DNA of 5,294 nucleotides from a bacterium UBP2_UBA5202 (GTDB lineage Bacteria; Edwardsbacteria; AC1; EtOH8), in the NCBI GenBank assembly GCA_002412795.1, contig DHVS01000022.1, positions 1 through 5,294 of the forward strand, read 5' to 3'. Shown here in pieces: positions 1 through 5,271 of this stretch (position 1 is its first letter; each line of letters opens with the position of its first letter). A model generated the notes under the pieces. It did not search any database and was not told the DNA's origin. It saw nothing but the letters and a program-made list of their open reading frames with translations. The position numbers and the translations under genes were made by a program.

Positions 1-30
1 ATTGATTTTGCCAAAGTTCAGTAATGTAAA

Positions 31-48
31 GACAGGATTAACATGATT
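31..48. repeat. Interspersed intergenic repeat GACAGGATTAACATGATT, copy 1
   Basis: An 18-base sequence identical to 2124-2141. It is built of 9-base units (CAGGATTAA, CATGATT..) and lies just after the 3' end of the FGE-domain gene. A shortened CAGGATTA also occurs at 4795-4802. Such 9-periodic ACAGGATTA-type tracts are familiar from spacers of many environmental genomes; their role is unknown. Confidence 0.8.
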
Positions 49-61
49 GTTTAGGATAATT

Positions 62-1309
62 TTACTTGGCGGGTCGAATGCCTAGGGCGCCGTACCATCC
101 GGCGGGCGTGGGGCGATAACGCCGAGCTGACCGGCAGATGCCTTCTGTTGACCTGTCCCAGCCGCCACCGCGCATCACGTGGTGTTTACCAGCCACCGGG
201 CCGGTCGGATTGCTTGGTTGTGATCTAGCATAATAATCCCCATCATACAAATCATTGCACCACTCCCAAACGTTACCGGCCATATCGTAACAACCGTAAG
301 GGCTTATGCCCGCCGCAAAACTGCCCACCGGCGCAGTCCCATCATACCCGTCGCTGCTTCCACCACCGTTGCATTTCAGGGGATCCCACTCGTTGCCCCA
401 GGGATATTCCCGGCTATCCGTGCCCCTGGCTGCTTTCTCCCACTCTGCCTCGGAAGGCAGTCGCAAACCCGCCCAGTCGCAATAAGCCTTAGCGTCTATC
501 CACTGTAATTGTTTTATTGGATAATTGGCTTGATTTATGTCCGGCTGCTTGCGAAAAAGACCCCGTATTGAATATCCAGTAGCATTGGAGAAGGCCATAA
601 ACTGACCCACCGTTATCTCAAATTTGCTAATGTAGTACCGGTCGAGGGTCACTATGTGGACCGGCCGTTCATTCTTGTCTCCACGATTGCTGCCCATGGT
701 GAATGCGCCGGCCGGCACTTCGATGAGTGTTGAGCCGTCCTTTTCATTGCGGTACTCCCGGTAACCCTGACTATTTGTTGCCAGGTAGGTTAGTTCCAGC
801 CCCTGCGGTTTTGCGGCGGCCTGGGCCGGTGGTGTTCCCGCCCCACCGCCAGAGAATACCGTGGCTGCTTCCCGCATGGCATTCAGCAAATTGGATACAT
901 CCCCGGTATATTGGCGCGAGAACGCCTTGTCAATCTCCCCGGTCTTCACGTCCATGATCCTCAGTTCCACCGCGTATACCGTGCCCAGTCTGCCGATCGT
1001 TCCGCCCACCATCTTCTGCACCCCCAAAAGTTGTCCGGCCTCCACCAAACAAGCCCCCTGGTCGCAGGCCCCGCTTTGCTGAAACCCCTGTTCTTTTAAT
1101 ATCTCGTCCCGCTTGGAACGTTCCACCACCTTGTAGAAACCATAATTCACAAATTCGTTCAATAGTTTATCGGTAAGCATCATCACTTCGTTAGGCGCCA
1201 GCCCGCTGGTTACGTTTAGATCCATTACCGAAAGGGTCAGCTTTTGGGCTTGGGTTGACATCGGGATCGCCAAGGTCGCAACCAGCAGGCACAATGTTAT
1301 TTTACGCAT
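62..1309 (-). CDS. Secreted CsgG-like / FGE-sulfatase (SUMF1-like) domain protein, 415 aa, probably non-catalytic
   Basis: Seen: residues 1-21 form a Sec signal peptide (basic MRK, hydrophobic core, T-Q-A before the likely cut), with no lipobox. Residues ~23-152 resemble the CsgG/FlgO/LpoB-type periplasmic alpha/beta domain, including a Cys82/Cys87 pair that could form a disulfide and the segment GQLLGVQKMVGGTIGRLG. A Gly/Ala/Pro linker covers ~153-169. Residues ~193-415 are an FGE-sulfatase fold: VPAGAFTMGS near 198-207, GLRLPSEAEWEKAARG 281-296, GNVWEW 345-350, RGGGW 380-384 and a C-terminal GIR in place of the usual GFR. Known: true formylglycine-generating enzymes use two nearby Cys just after RGGS. 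Here that stretch has only Cys392, so sulfatase activation is unlikely; a binding or structural role at the cell envelope is inferred. The ATG is chosen because the signal peptide starts there. No Shine-Dalgarno is visible. It lies 59 bp downstream of truA and has no clear terminator. The domain order is confident; the function is unknown. Confidence 0.88.
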   Translation of the reverse strand: MRKITLCLLVATLAIPMSTQAQKLTLSVMDLNVTSGLAPNEVMMLTDKLLNEFVNYGFYKVVERSKRDEILKEQGFQQSGACDQGACLVEAGQLLGVQKMVGGTIGRLGTVYAVELRIMDVKTGEIDKAFSRQYTGDVSNLLNAMREAATVFSGGGAGTPPAQAAAKPQGLELTYLATNSQGYREYRNEKDGSTLIEVPAGAFTMGSNRGDKNERPVHIVTLDRYYISKFEITVGQFMAFSNATGYSIRGLFRKQPDINQANYPIKQLQWIDAKAYCDWAGLRLPSEAEWEKAARGTDSREYPWGNEWDPLKCNGGGSSDGYDGTAPVGSFAAGISPYGCYDMAGNVWEWCNDLYDGDYYARSQPSNPTGPVAGKHHVMRGGGWDRSTEGICRSARRYRPTPAGWYGALGIRPAK

Positions 1310-1336
1310 GTTTAGACTTATGCTTTATTAATTAAA

Positions 1337-1352
1337 TATGTGAAATCTGCGG
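1337..1352 (-). repeat. CCGCAGAT-NN-CACATA motif in the FGE gene leader
   Basis: The minus strand reads CCGCAGATTTCACATA, matching 14 of 16 bases of the plus-strand sequence at 4804-4819. It lies 28 bp upstream of the ATG of the FGE-domain gene. It belongs to the CCGCAGATT-type interspersed repeats often seen in spacers of environmental genomes, though two copies alone could be coincidence. Confidence 0.5.
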
Positions 1353-1368
1353 ATCGTGTTTTCTGGGA

Positions 1369-2097
1369 TCAGTACTCCACCTTTACCAGGCACAGCCCGC
1401 AGGCCGGGGCGGTCTTGCCAGCCAGGGTCCGGTCCCTGGACTCCAGTATTCTCTTCATATCCTCCGGCTTAAGGTGCCCCCGGGCTGTGTCCATCATGGT
1501 CCCTACGATGATCCGGACCATGTTGTGCAGAAAGCGGTCGGCCAGGATCTCAAAGCTGAGCACGCCCCCGTAGTCCTTCCAGCCAGCCCGGGTCACGCTC
1601 ACGTTGAAGTTGTCGACTTCGGCCTGGGCCGATGCAAAGGCGGTGAAATCGTGTTTGCCCAGTATTACATTGCACAGCTCAGGCAGGACCTCCCGGTTCA
1701 GCGGATAGATGATCCTCCAGGCATAGCGCTCCAGCAGGGGCGAACGCCGGGTGATTATCTGATATCTGTATAATCTGCTTTTTGCGCCGAACCGGGAATG
1801 AAATTCAGGATCCGTTTCTTCGGCCTTGAGCACCGCTATATCTTTTGGAAGTACTGCGTTCAAACCCTCGTTGAAGGCTTTTAGCGGGATGTCCGTTTCC
1901 GTCTTGAAATTGGCCACCTGCCCCGAAGCATGGACCCCGGCATCGGTGCGGCCCGAACCTGTCAGCGACACCTTCTCCCCGGTCATCTGGGACAGGGCCG
2001 ACTCCAGCACCCCCTGCACCGTGCGCTGCTCCGGCTGGACCTGCCATCCGGCAAAGGCCGTGCCGTCGTATTCAAGAAAAAGTTTGATGTTCCGCAA
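1369..2097 (-). CDS. truA: tRNA pseudouridine(38-40) synthase TruA
   Basis: TruA converts uridines 38, 39 and 40 in the tRNA anticodon arm to pseudouridine in the cytoplasm. Seen: 242 residues, the usual length. It opens with EYDGTAFAGWQ (9-19) and TVQ (26-28). The catalytic motif is GRTDAGVHA (49-57) with Asp52 as nucleophile. RLYRYQI (108-114) carries the conserved Tyr110, and RFLHNMVR (188-195) and GKTAPACGL (227-235) complete the two-domain TruA pattern. The start is TTG at 2095-2097: the frame runs upstream to a TAA 12 codons back without any ATG or GTG, and the conserved N-terminus begins right after the TTG. No Shine-Dalgarno is visible. The radical SAM gene ends 112 bp upstream and that spacer holds repeat-type DNA, so co-transcription is possible but not shown. 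Confidence 0.97.
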   Translation of the reverse strand: MRNIKLFLEYDGTAFAGWQVQPEQRTVQGVLESALSQMTGEKVSLTGSGRTDAGVHASGQVANFKTETDIPLKAFNEGLNAVLPKDIAVLKAEETDPEFHSRFGAKSRLYRYQIITRRSPLLERYAWRIIYPLNREVLPELCNVILGKHDFTAFASAQAEVDNFNVSVTRAGWKDYGGVLSFEILADRFLHNMVRIIVGTMMDTARGHLKPEDMKRILESRDRTLAGKTAPACGLCLVKVEY

Positions 2098-2123
2098 TTT
2101 GTAACTATATCTGTAGATTTTTT

Positions 2124-2150
2124 GACAGGATTAACATGATTTCCCGGATT
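2124..2150. repeat. Interspersed intergenic repeat, copy 2, three 9-bp units
   Basis: The first 18 bases equal those at 31-48, and here a third unit is clear: CAGGATTAA, CATGATTTC, CCGGATTCA. The repeat lies in the truA/radical SAM spacer, 26 bp upstream of the truA TTG start, so it would be part of the truA leader if truA is read from upstream. Confidence 0.8.
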
Positions 2151-2161
2151 CAATCACTTCA

Positions 2162-2184
2162 CCCCTTCCCGCATCGGGAAGGGG
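2162..2184. repeat. Perfect 10-bp hairpin, REP-like, downstream of the radical SAM gene
   Basis: CCCCTTCCCG and CGGGAAGGGG pair perfectly around a CAT loop. GATGGGGGTTAGG follows on the plus strand. The CCCCTTCCC/GGGAAGGGG-ATGGGGGTTAGG pattern resembles palindromic elements scattered in many bacterial genomes. It lies 26 bp past the stop of the radical SAM gene and could stabilise or end its transcript, but no T-run follows on the minus strand, so a classical terminator is not supported. Confidence 0.75.
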
Positions 2185-2209
2185 ATGGGGGTTAGGTCGG
2201 TGCCCAACC

Positions 2210-4774
2210 CTAAACAAAGCGCATGGGGTTCAGCATCTCCCGGGGCGTGATATGATACATCCCCACCCGTTCTATCAGCAGCTGCTTGATCTTCCCCTCC
2301 GGCAGTTCCAATATCACCGCCAGCGCCTCGTTCAGCTTGACCCCGCCCTCCACCAGCCGCATTTTGATCTTAAGGGAACCGGCCTCGGCCGAGATGTCCA
2401 GTATCTGCGGGGCCAGGTCCAGTTCCTTGTGCTGGTCCTTGCGCAGGACGTTGACAAGCCAGGGCTTTTTGCCGTCCAGTATCTCTTTGGCCTTTTGGAC
2501 AGCGGCTTGAGGATCGAAGTCCGAATCGCTGATGATCCTGTATTCAGCGGCGTCGCACAGTTCGGTGATGGACTTGGCGTTGCCGAAGATCGGCTTGGAC
2601 TCCAGCACATTCAACCCCGGCGGCAGGTGGGGGTTGAGCAGCAGACCGATGTCATCGGACAGAGGCCGGTCCAGCTGGATGTCCATGTAGTCGGCGCTGG
2701 TGGTCAGTCCCAAAGCCAGCGGCGGGCCGAAAGCTATTTTGGGATGCGGGGAAAATCCCTGGGAAAAGGCCACCGGCAGCTCCGCCCTGCTGACTGCCCT
2801 CAGCCAGGCCCGCATCAGGTCCAGGTGCGAGATGAAGCGAAGCTCGGGGCCCTTGGCATAGCGCAGGCGGAACTTGGTCCTGGCCAGCGGGGCCGGCCCG
2901 GCCATCTTCTTGGCGCTGCGCCCGAAACCGTCTGCCAACTGTTTAACACTTGCCGTTTCCCGTTTGACGTTTACCGTTAATGGTTCTTTGTTCTTTGGTA
3001 ATTGTTCATTGTTAATTGCTGATTGCGTCCCGCAGTCCGTCCCGCAGTCCGCCCCGCAGCCGAGGCATCCCTGCTCCCGGCAGTCAGAGGTGATCTGTTC
3101 CTGATAGGCTTTCTGCTTTTCCTGCAGCAGGAATTTCTTGGAGACCCCGTAATCTATATTATCCCAGGGCAATGTTTCCTCGGCGGTCCTGGCCCGGCAC
3201 AGTTCGTTAAGGTCAAGGCCCAGTTCCTGCATCGCCTCTTCCCACCGGCCCCAGACAAAATGCTCGCTCCACTGGTCCAGCCTGGCACCCTTCTGCCAGG
3301 CCTTTTCTATCAGGGCCGCCGTTTCGCTGCCGCCCCGGGCCAGCAGTCCTTCAAGTTTGGAGGATCGCAGGTCGTGCCATTTCATCTGGACCTTGTGGGA
3401 CTTGAGGCCCCGGGATAGAAGGTCTATCTTCCGGCACAGTGTCTCCCAGCTGTCCTGGGCCTCCCACTGGAACGGGGTCTGGGCTTTGGGCACAAAGGGC
3501 GAGACCGCCACCTTCAGGTTGACCCCCAGTTTTGAGGCCTGGTGGCAGAAGTCGCAAAGTTCCTTGAGGTCCTCTTCGGTCTCGGTGGGCAGTCCGATCA
3601 TGAAATACAGTTTAACCTGCATCCAGCCCTCTTTTTTGGCCAGAGCTATCACCCGCAGCAATTCTTCTTTGCTGATCCCCTTGTTGATCACATCCCTCAG
3701 ACGCTGGCTGCCGGCCTCGGGAGCGAAGGTCAGGCCGGTCTTCTTTACCTTTTTCAGGGCCTCTATCATCTCACCGTCAAAGGAATCAAGCCTCAATGAC
3801 GGCAGGGAGATGGCCACTTTGGAATTGGAGAAACATCCGTTCAGTTTATTCAGCAGCCCCGGGAGATCCGGGTAATCCCCGGAGGAAAGAGAGAGCAGCG
3901 AGACCTCGTCCCATCCGCTTTTGGCGATGCCGTCCTTGGCCAGCTTCACCACTTCGTCTTCGGACCTCACCAGCCGTGGGCGGTAGACCATCCCGGCCTG
4001 GCAGAAACGGCAGCCCCGGGTGCAGCCCCGGGCGATCTCCACCGTCAGCCGGTCGTGGGTCACCTCCACCAGCGGCACCAGCGGCGGGTGGGCGGCGTCT
4101 TTGATGTCAAATGAGGAGATGTGCCTGGCCCTGATCCTGGTTTGTGAGCCATCGTGGATCACGGGAACATAGACACCCGGGATCCCGGCCAATCTTTCGA
4201 TTTTCTGCCTTCTGCTTTCGTTTTTCGCCTTGGCTTCCTGCAGCTGCCCGCAGATGTCCACGATGGCCTCCTCGCCGTCTCCGATCACGAAGGCATCGAA
4301 GAATTTGGACAGCGGCGCCGGATTGGCGCAGCAGGAGCCGCCCCCGATCACCAGGGGATGTTCCTCTTGTCGCTGGTCAGAATACAGCGGCAGGCCGGCC
4401 AGGTCCAGCAGGTTCAGCACCCCGGCATAGCACAGCTCGGTCTGCAGGGTGATTCCCAGGACGTCGAATTCCTTAAGCTCGCGCCGGGTCTCCCATCCGA
4501 ACAGCGGGATCCCCTGCCTGCGCATGGCCTCTTCCATGTCCGGCCAGGGCAGGTAGCTGCGGTCGGCCAATGCCTGCGGCAGCCGGTTGACCACCGAATA
4601 CAGAATGGCCAGCCCCAATCCGGACATCCCGATCTCATAAAGGTCGGGATAGGCCAGGGCGATCTTTACCTGCGCCTGATCCCAGTTTTTGTGGACGGAA
4701 TTCAGTTCGTTATCGGTGTAACGTCCCGGCCTCTGCACCAGAGGCAATATTTTATGTAAATTGGAGTTATGCAT
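2210..4774 (-). CDS. Fused B12-binding-like radical SAM protein (TIGR03960 type) + DUF2344 (TIGR03936 type), 854 aa
   Basis: Seen: residues ~1-200 match the N-terminal Rossmann/B12-binding-like region (YPDLYEIGMSGLGL 42-55, VIGGGSCCANPAPL 142-155, IGDGEEA 164-170). The radical SAM core has Cys251-x3-Cys255-x2-Cys258 for a 4Fe-4S cluster and SAM, then APEAGSQRLR 351-360 and MIGLPTETEED 392-402. A Cys-rich end follows (Cys565, 570, 573, 577, 581). Residues ~583-613 are a low-complexity linker. DUF2344 begins about residue 634 (RLRYAKGPELRFISHLDL, then FSQGFSPHPKIAFGPPLALG) and runs to about 815. Known: the two halves are separate neighbouring genes in many bacteria, often near ribonuclease G and rplU/rpmA, and fused in others; the substrate is unknown, and RNA or ribosome modification is a frequent guess. 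The ATG matches the family N-terminus; no Shine-Dalgarno is visible. Odd: 7-bp periodic DNA occurs in two places and a 12-bp tandem repeat lies inside the gene. truA follows downstream. Confidence 0.92.
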   Translation of the reverse strand: MHNSNLHKILPLVQRPGRYTDNELNSVHKNWDQAQVKIALAYPDLYEIGMSGLGLAILYSVVNRLPQALADRSYLPWPDMEEAMRRQGIPLFGWETRRELKEFDVLGITLQTELCYAGVLNLLDLAGLPLYSDQRQEEHPLVIGGGSCCANPAPLSKFFDAFVIGDGEEAIVDICGQLQEAKAKNESRRQKIERLAGIPGVYVPVIHDGSQTRIRARHISSFDIKDAAHPPLVPLVEVTHDRLTVEIARGCTRGCRFCQAGMVYRPRLVRSEDEVVKLAKDGIAKSGWDEVSLLSLSSGDYPDLPGLLNKLNGCFSNSKVAISLPSLRLDSFDGEMIEALKKVKKTGLTFAPEAGSQRLRDVINKGISKEELLRVIALAKKEGWMQVKLYFMIGLPTETEEDLKELCDFCHQASKLGVNLKVAVSPFVPKAQTPFQWEAQDSWETLCRKIDLLSRGLKSHKVQMKWHDLRSSKLEGLLARGGSETAALIEKAWQKGARLDQWSEHFVWGRWEEAMQELGLDLNELCRARTAEETLPWDNIDYGVSKKFLLQEKQKAYQEQITSDCREQGCLGCGADCGTDCGTQSAINNEQLPKNKEPLTVNVKRETASVKQLADGFGRSAKKMAGPAPLARTKFRLRYAKGPELRFISHLDLMRAWLRAVSRAELPVAFSQGFSPHPKIAFGPPLALGLTTSADYMDIQLDRPLSDDIGLLLNPHLPPGLNVLESKPIFGNAKSITELCDAAEYRIISDSDFDPQAAVQKAKEILDGKKPWLVNVLRKDQHKELDLAPQILDISAEAGSLKIKMRLVEGGVKLNEALAVILELPEGKIKQLLIERVGMYHITPREMLNPMRFV
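2938..3028. repeat. Degenerate 7-bp periodic tract (13 units, NNNGTTN) inside the radical SAM gene
   Basis: Cut into heptamers from 2938, the plus strand reads ACTGTTT, AACACTT, GCCGTTT, CCCGTTT, GACGTTT, ACCGTTA, ATGGTTC, TTTGTTC, TTTGGTA, ATTGTTC, ATTGTTA, ATTGCTG, ATTGCGT. G is at position 4 in 12 of 13 units and T at position 6 in 12 of 13. The G+C content is 34/91 (37%), visibly below the flanking coding DNA. It encodes residues ~583-613, the linker between the radical SAM part and DUF2344. Because 7 is not a multiple of 3, the encoded peptide is not a simple repeat. Confidence 0.85.
3027..3062. repeat. Three 12-bp tandem units adding Cys-Gly repeats
   Basis: GTCCCGCAGTCC occurs twice exactly (3027-3038, 3039-3050), then as GCCCCGCAGCCG (3051-3062). 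On the minus strand they encode CGAD-CGTD-CGTQ, residues 573-584, extending the natural Cys-rich end of the radical SAM part (Cys565, Cys570, Cys573) by Cys577 and Cys581. The unit abuts the 7-bp tract. Confidence 0.85.
4195..4229. repeat. Second 7-bp periodic tract (5 units) in the radical SAM gene
   Basis: The plus-strand heptamers are TTTCGAT, TTTCTGC, CTTCTGC, TTTCGTT and TTTCGCC. T-T-C holds at positions 2-4 in all five, i.e. NNNGAAA or NNNGAAG on the coding strand. It encodes residues ~182-193 (KAKNESRRQKIE), a charged loop between the B12-like domain and IPGVYVP. Confidence 0.6.
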
Positions 4775-4800
4775 AATACTTGTATAATATTACCCAGGAT

Positions 4801-4898
4801 TAGCCGCAGATGGCACATAAACCACAAAAACGTAATAGCGTTATTACGTAATAACGTTAAACGGGTTAATTATGTGTGCTCTGTGCTTTTTGTGGCTA
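4801..4898. repeat. Palindromic repeat element in the radical SAM / tRNA spacer
   Basis: At its centre is a perfect 18-bp palindrome, CGTTATTACGTAATAACG (4839-4856), which extends to 24 bp with one mismatch. An outer 9-bp inverted pair, CCACAAAAA (4822-4830) and TTTTTGTGG (4887-4895), encloses it, and TAGCC (4801-4805) is echoed by GGCTA at 4894-4898. The arms resemble CCACAAA/GCACAGAG-type interspersed spacer repeats. The core could form a cruciform or bind a dimeric regulator. It lies 65 bp upstream of the radical SAM ATG, so an operator role cannot be excluded. Confidence 0.7.
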
Positions 4899-4993
4899 AA
4901 GACTTGCTCCTTACGTTGATTTTATCATAGCGGATTGAGTTTTGCAATCAAATAAAACCCGTATTTATGGTTGTTTTTGGGGCTTGGTTAGAT

Positions 4994-5044
4994 AAAAAGG
5001 TAAAGGCGCCCTAGCAACCCTTGTTGGGGTCATCAGAACGCCTT
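4994..5044 (-). terminator. Likely terminator stem-loop after tRNA-Gly
   Basis: Seven bases beyond the tRNA CCA, the minus strand can fold AAGGCG (5044-5039) with CGCCTT (5008-5003). Inside lies a second stem, CCC-CAAC with GTTG-GGG, around an AAGG tetraloop. The two stems are separated by a 9-nt one-sided internal loop, and a 3-nt CTA bulge sits in the inner stem. A run of five T follows after TACC (4994-4998). This fits intrinsic termination of the tRNA transcript, although the T-run starts four bases past the stem and the structure is more elaborate than usual. It could instead be a small structured RNA or a palindromic repeat. Confidence 0.45.
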
Positions 5045-5050
5045 AAAAAA

Positions 5051-5125
5051 TGGAGCGGGTGAACGGAATTGAACCGTCGTATCCTGCTTGGAAGGCAGGA
5101 GCACTAACCGTTGTGCTACACCCGC
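5051..5125 (-). tRNA. tRNA-Gly (anticodon TCC)
   Basis: Folded by hand on the minus strand. The acceptor stem GCGGGTG/CACCCGC has 7 perfect pairs, with T as discriminator and an encoded CCA (5051-5053). The D-arm is GCAC/GTGC with loop AACGGTTA. The anticodon stem is CCTGC/GCAGG with loop CTTCCAA, giving anticodon TCC, which reads GGA and GGG glycine codons. The variable loop is 4 nt, and the T-arm is GACGG/CCGTT with loop TTCAATT, including one G-U pair. The total is 75 nt with CCA. The gene looks intact and functional. Its 5' end overlaps the last codons and stop of an integrase remnant, and a terminator-like hairpin follows. Confidence 0.98.
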
Positions 5126-5271
5126 TTGTTGGATTGCAAAGACTTACGTGAGTGGTTTTTGGGTGGTATGGTAGCTTGTGCCATATTTGTGCCATCTTTG
5201 GTGAACCCGATCCGGTTGATGGCCTCCCTTACGTGTTCCTGTGAAAGATGTGAATAGCGCATGGTCATCTG
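5116..5271 (-). pseudogene. Tyrosine-recombinase (phage-type integrase) gene, 3' remnant
   Basis: Reading the minus strand from 5268 gives 50 codons, starting MTMRYSHLSQEHVREAINRI (5268-5209). The tetrapeptide RYSH with the following LS-x-EH is the typical catalytic-tyrosine segment at the end of phage and XerC/D-like integrases; the Tyr codon is at 5254-5256. A further 30 residues follow as a basic, Gly/Asn-containing tail, then TAG at 5116-5118. The stop therefore lies within tRNA-Gly positions 8-10. Upstream the same frame meets a TGA at 5278-5280, and the rest of the catalytic domain (Arg, His-x-x-Arg) is missing. The break at about 5271 coincides with sequence resembling an IS end, so the gene looks interrupted rather than a short gene. 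The remainder, if kept, should lie beyond the window. Confidence 0.75.
5176..5195. repeat. Two TTGTGCCAT copies spaced 11 bp apart, within the integrase tail
   Basis: Identical 9-mers lie at 5176-5184 and 5187-5195, separated by AT, about one helical turn apart. They lie in the 3' end of the integrase remnant, about 50 bp from the tRNA. They could be arm-type recombinase binding sites or a chance duplication; the repeat is translated in the remnant. Confidence 0.4.

Noticed and set aside
2252..2980. Long plus-strand open frame of 242 codons opposite the radical SAM gene
   Set aside because: It is antisense to strongly conserved motifs, is Gln/Arg/Pro-rich and has no family signature; a shadow of the high-G+C gene.
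4154..4759. Plus-strand open frame of 201 codons
   Set aside because: It is antisense to the conserved N-terminal domain of the radical SAM protein and shows no protein-like motif.
4783..4790. TATAAT/ATTATA as a -10 box for the radical SAM gene
   Set aside because: It lies only about 10 bases from the ATG and no -35-like hexamer is at 16-18 bp. The AT-rich leader alone would produce such matches.
4930..4952. GATTG/CAATC small hairpin in the spacer
   Set aside because: Five A/T-rich pairs with a 7-base loop and no T-run in a useful place; too weak to call.
5003..5044. CTGATGA on the minus strand (5030-5036) beside a stem, like a hammerhead ribozyme core or a fluoride-riboswitch end
   Set aside because: No GAAA follows stem II and there is no cleavage triplet in place. 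The fluoride riboswitch 5' half is absent because the tRNA occupies that position.
5143..5235. CTTACGTG repeated at 5143-5150 and 5228-5235
   Set aside because: Only 8 bases, no regular spacing to other sites, and both lie in the translated integrase remnant; chance is likely.
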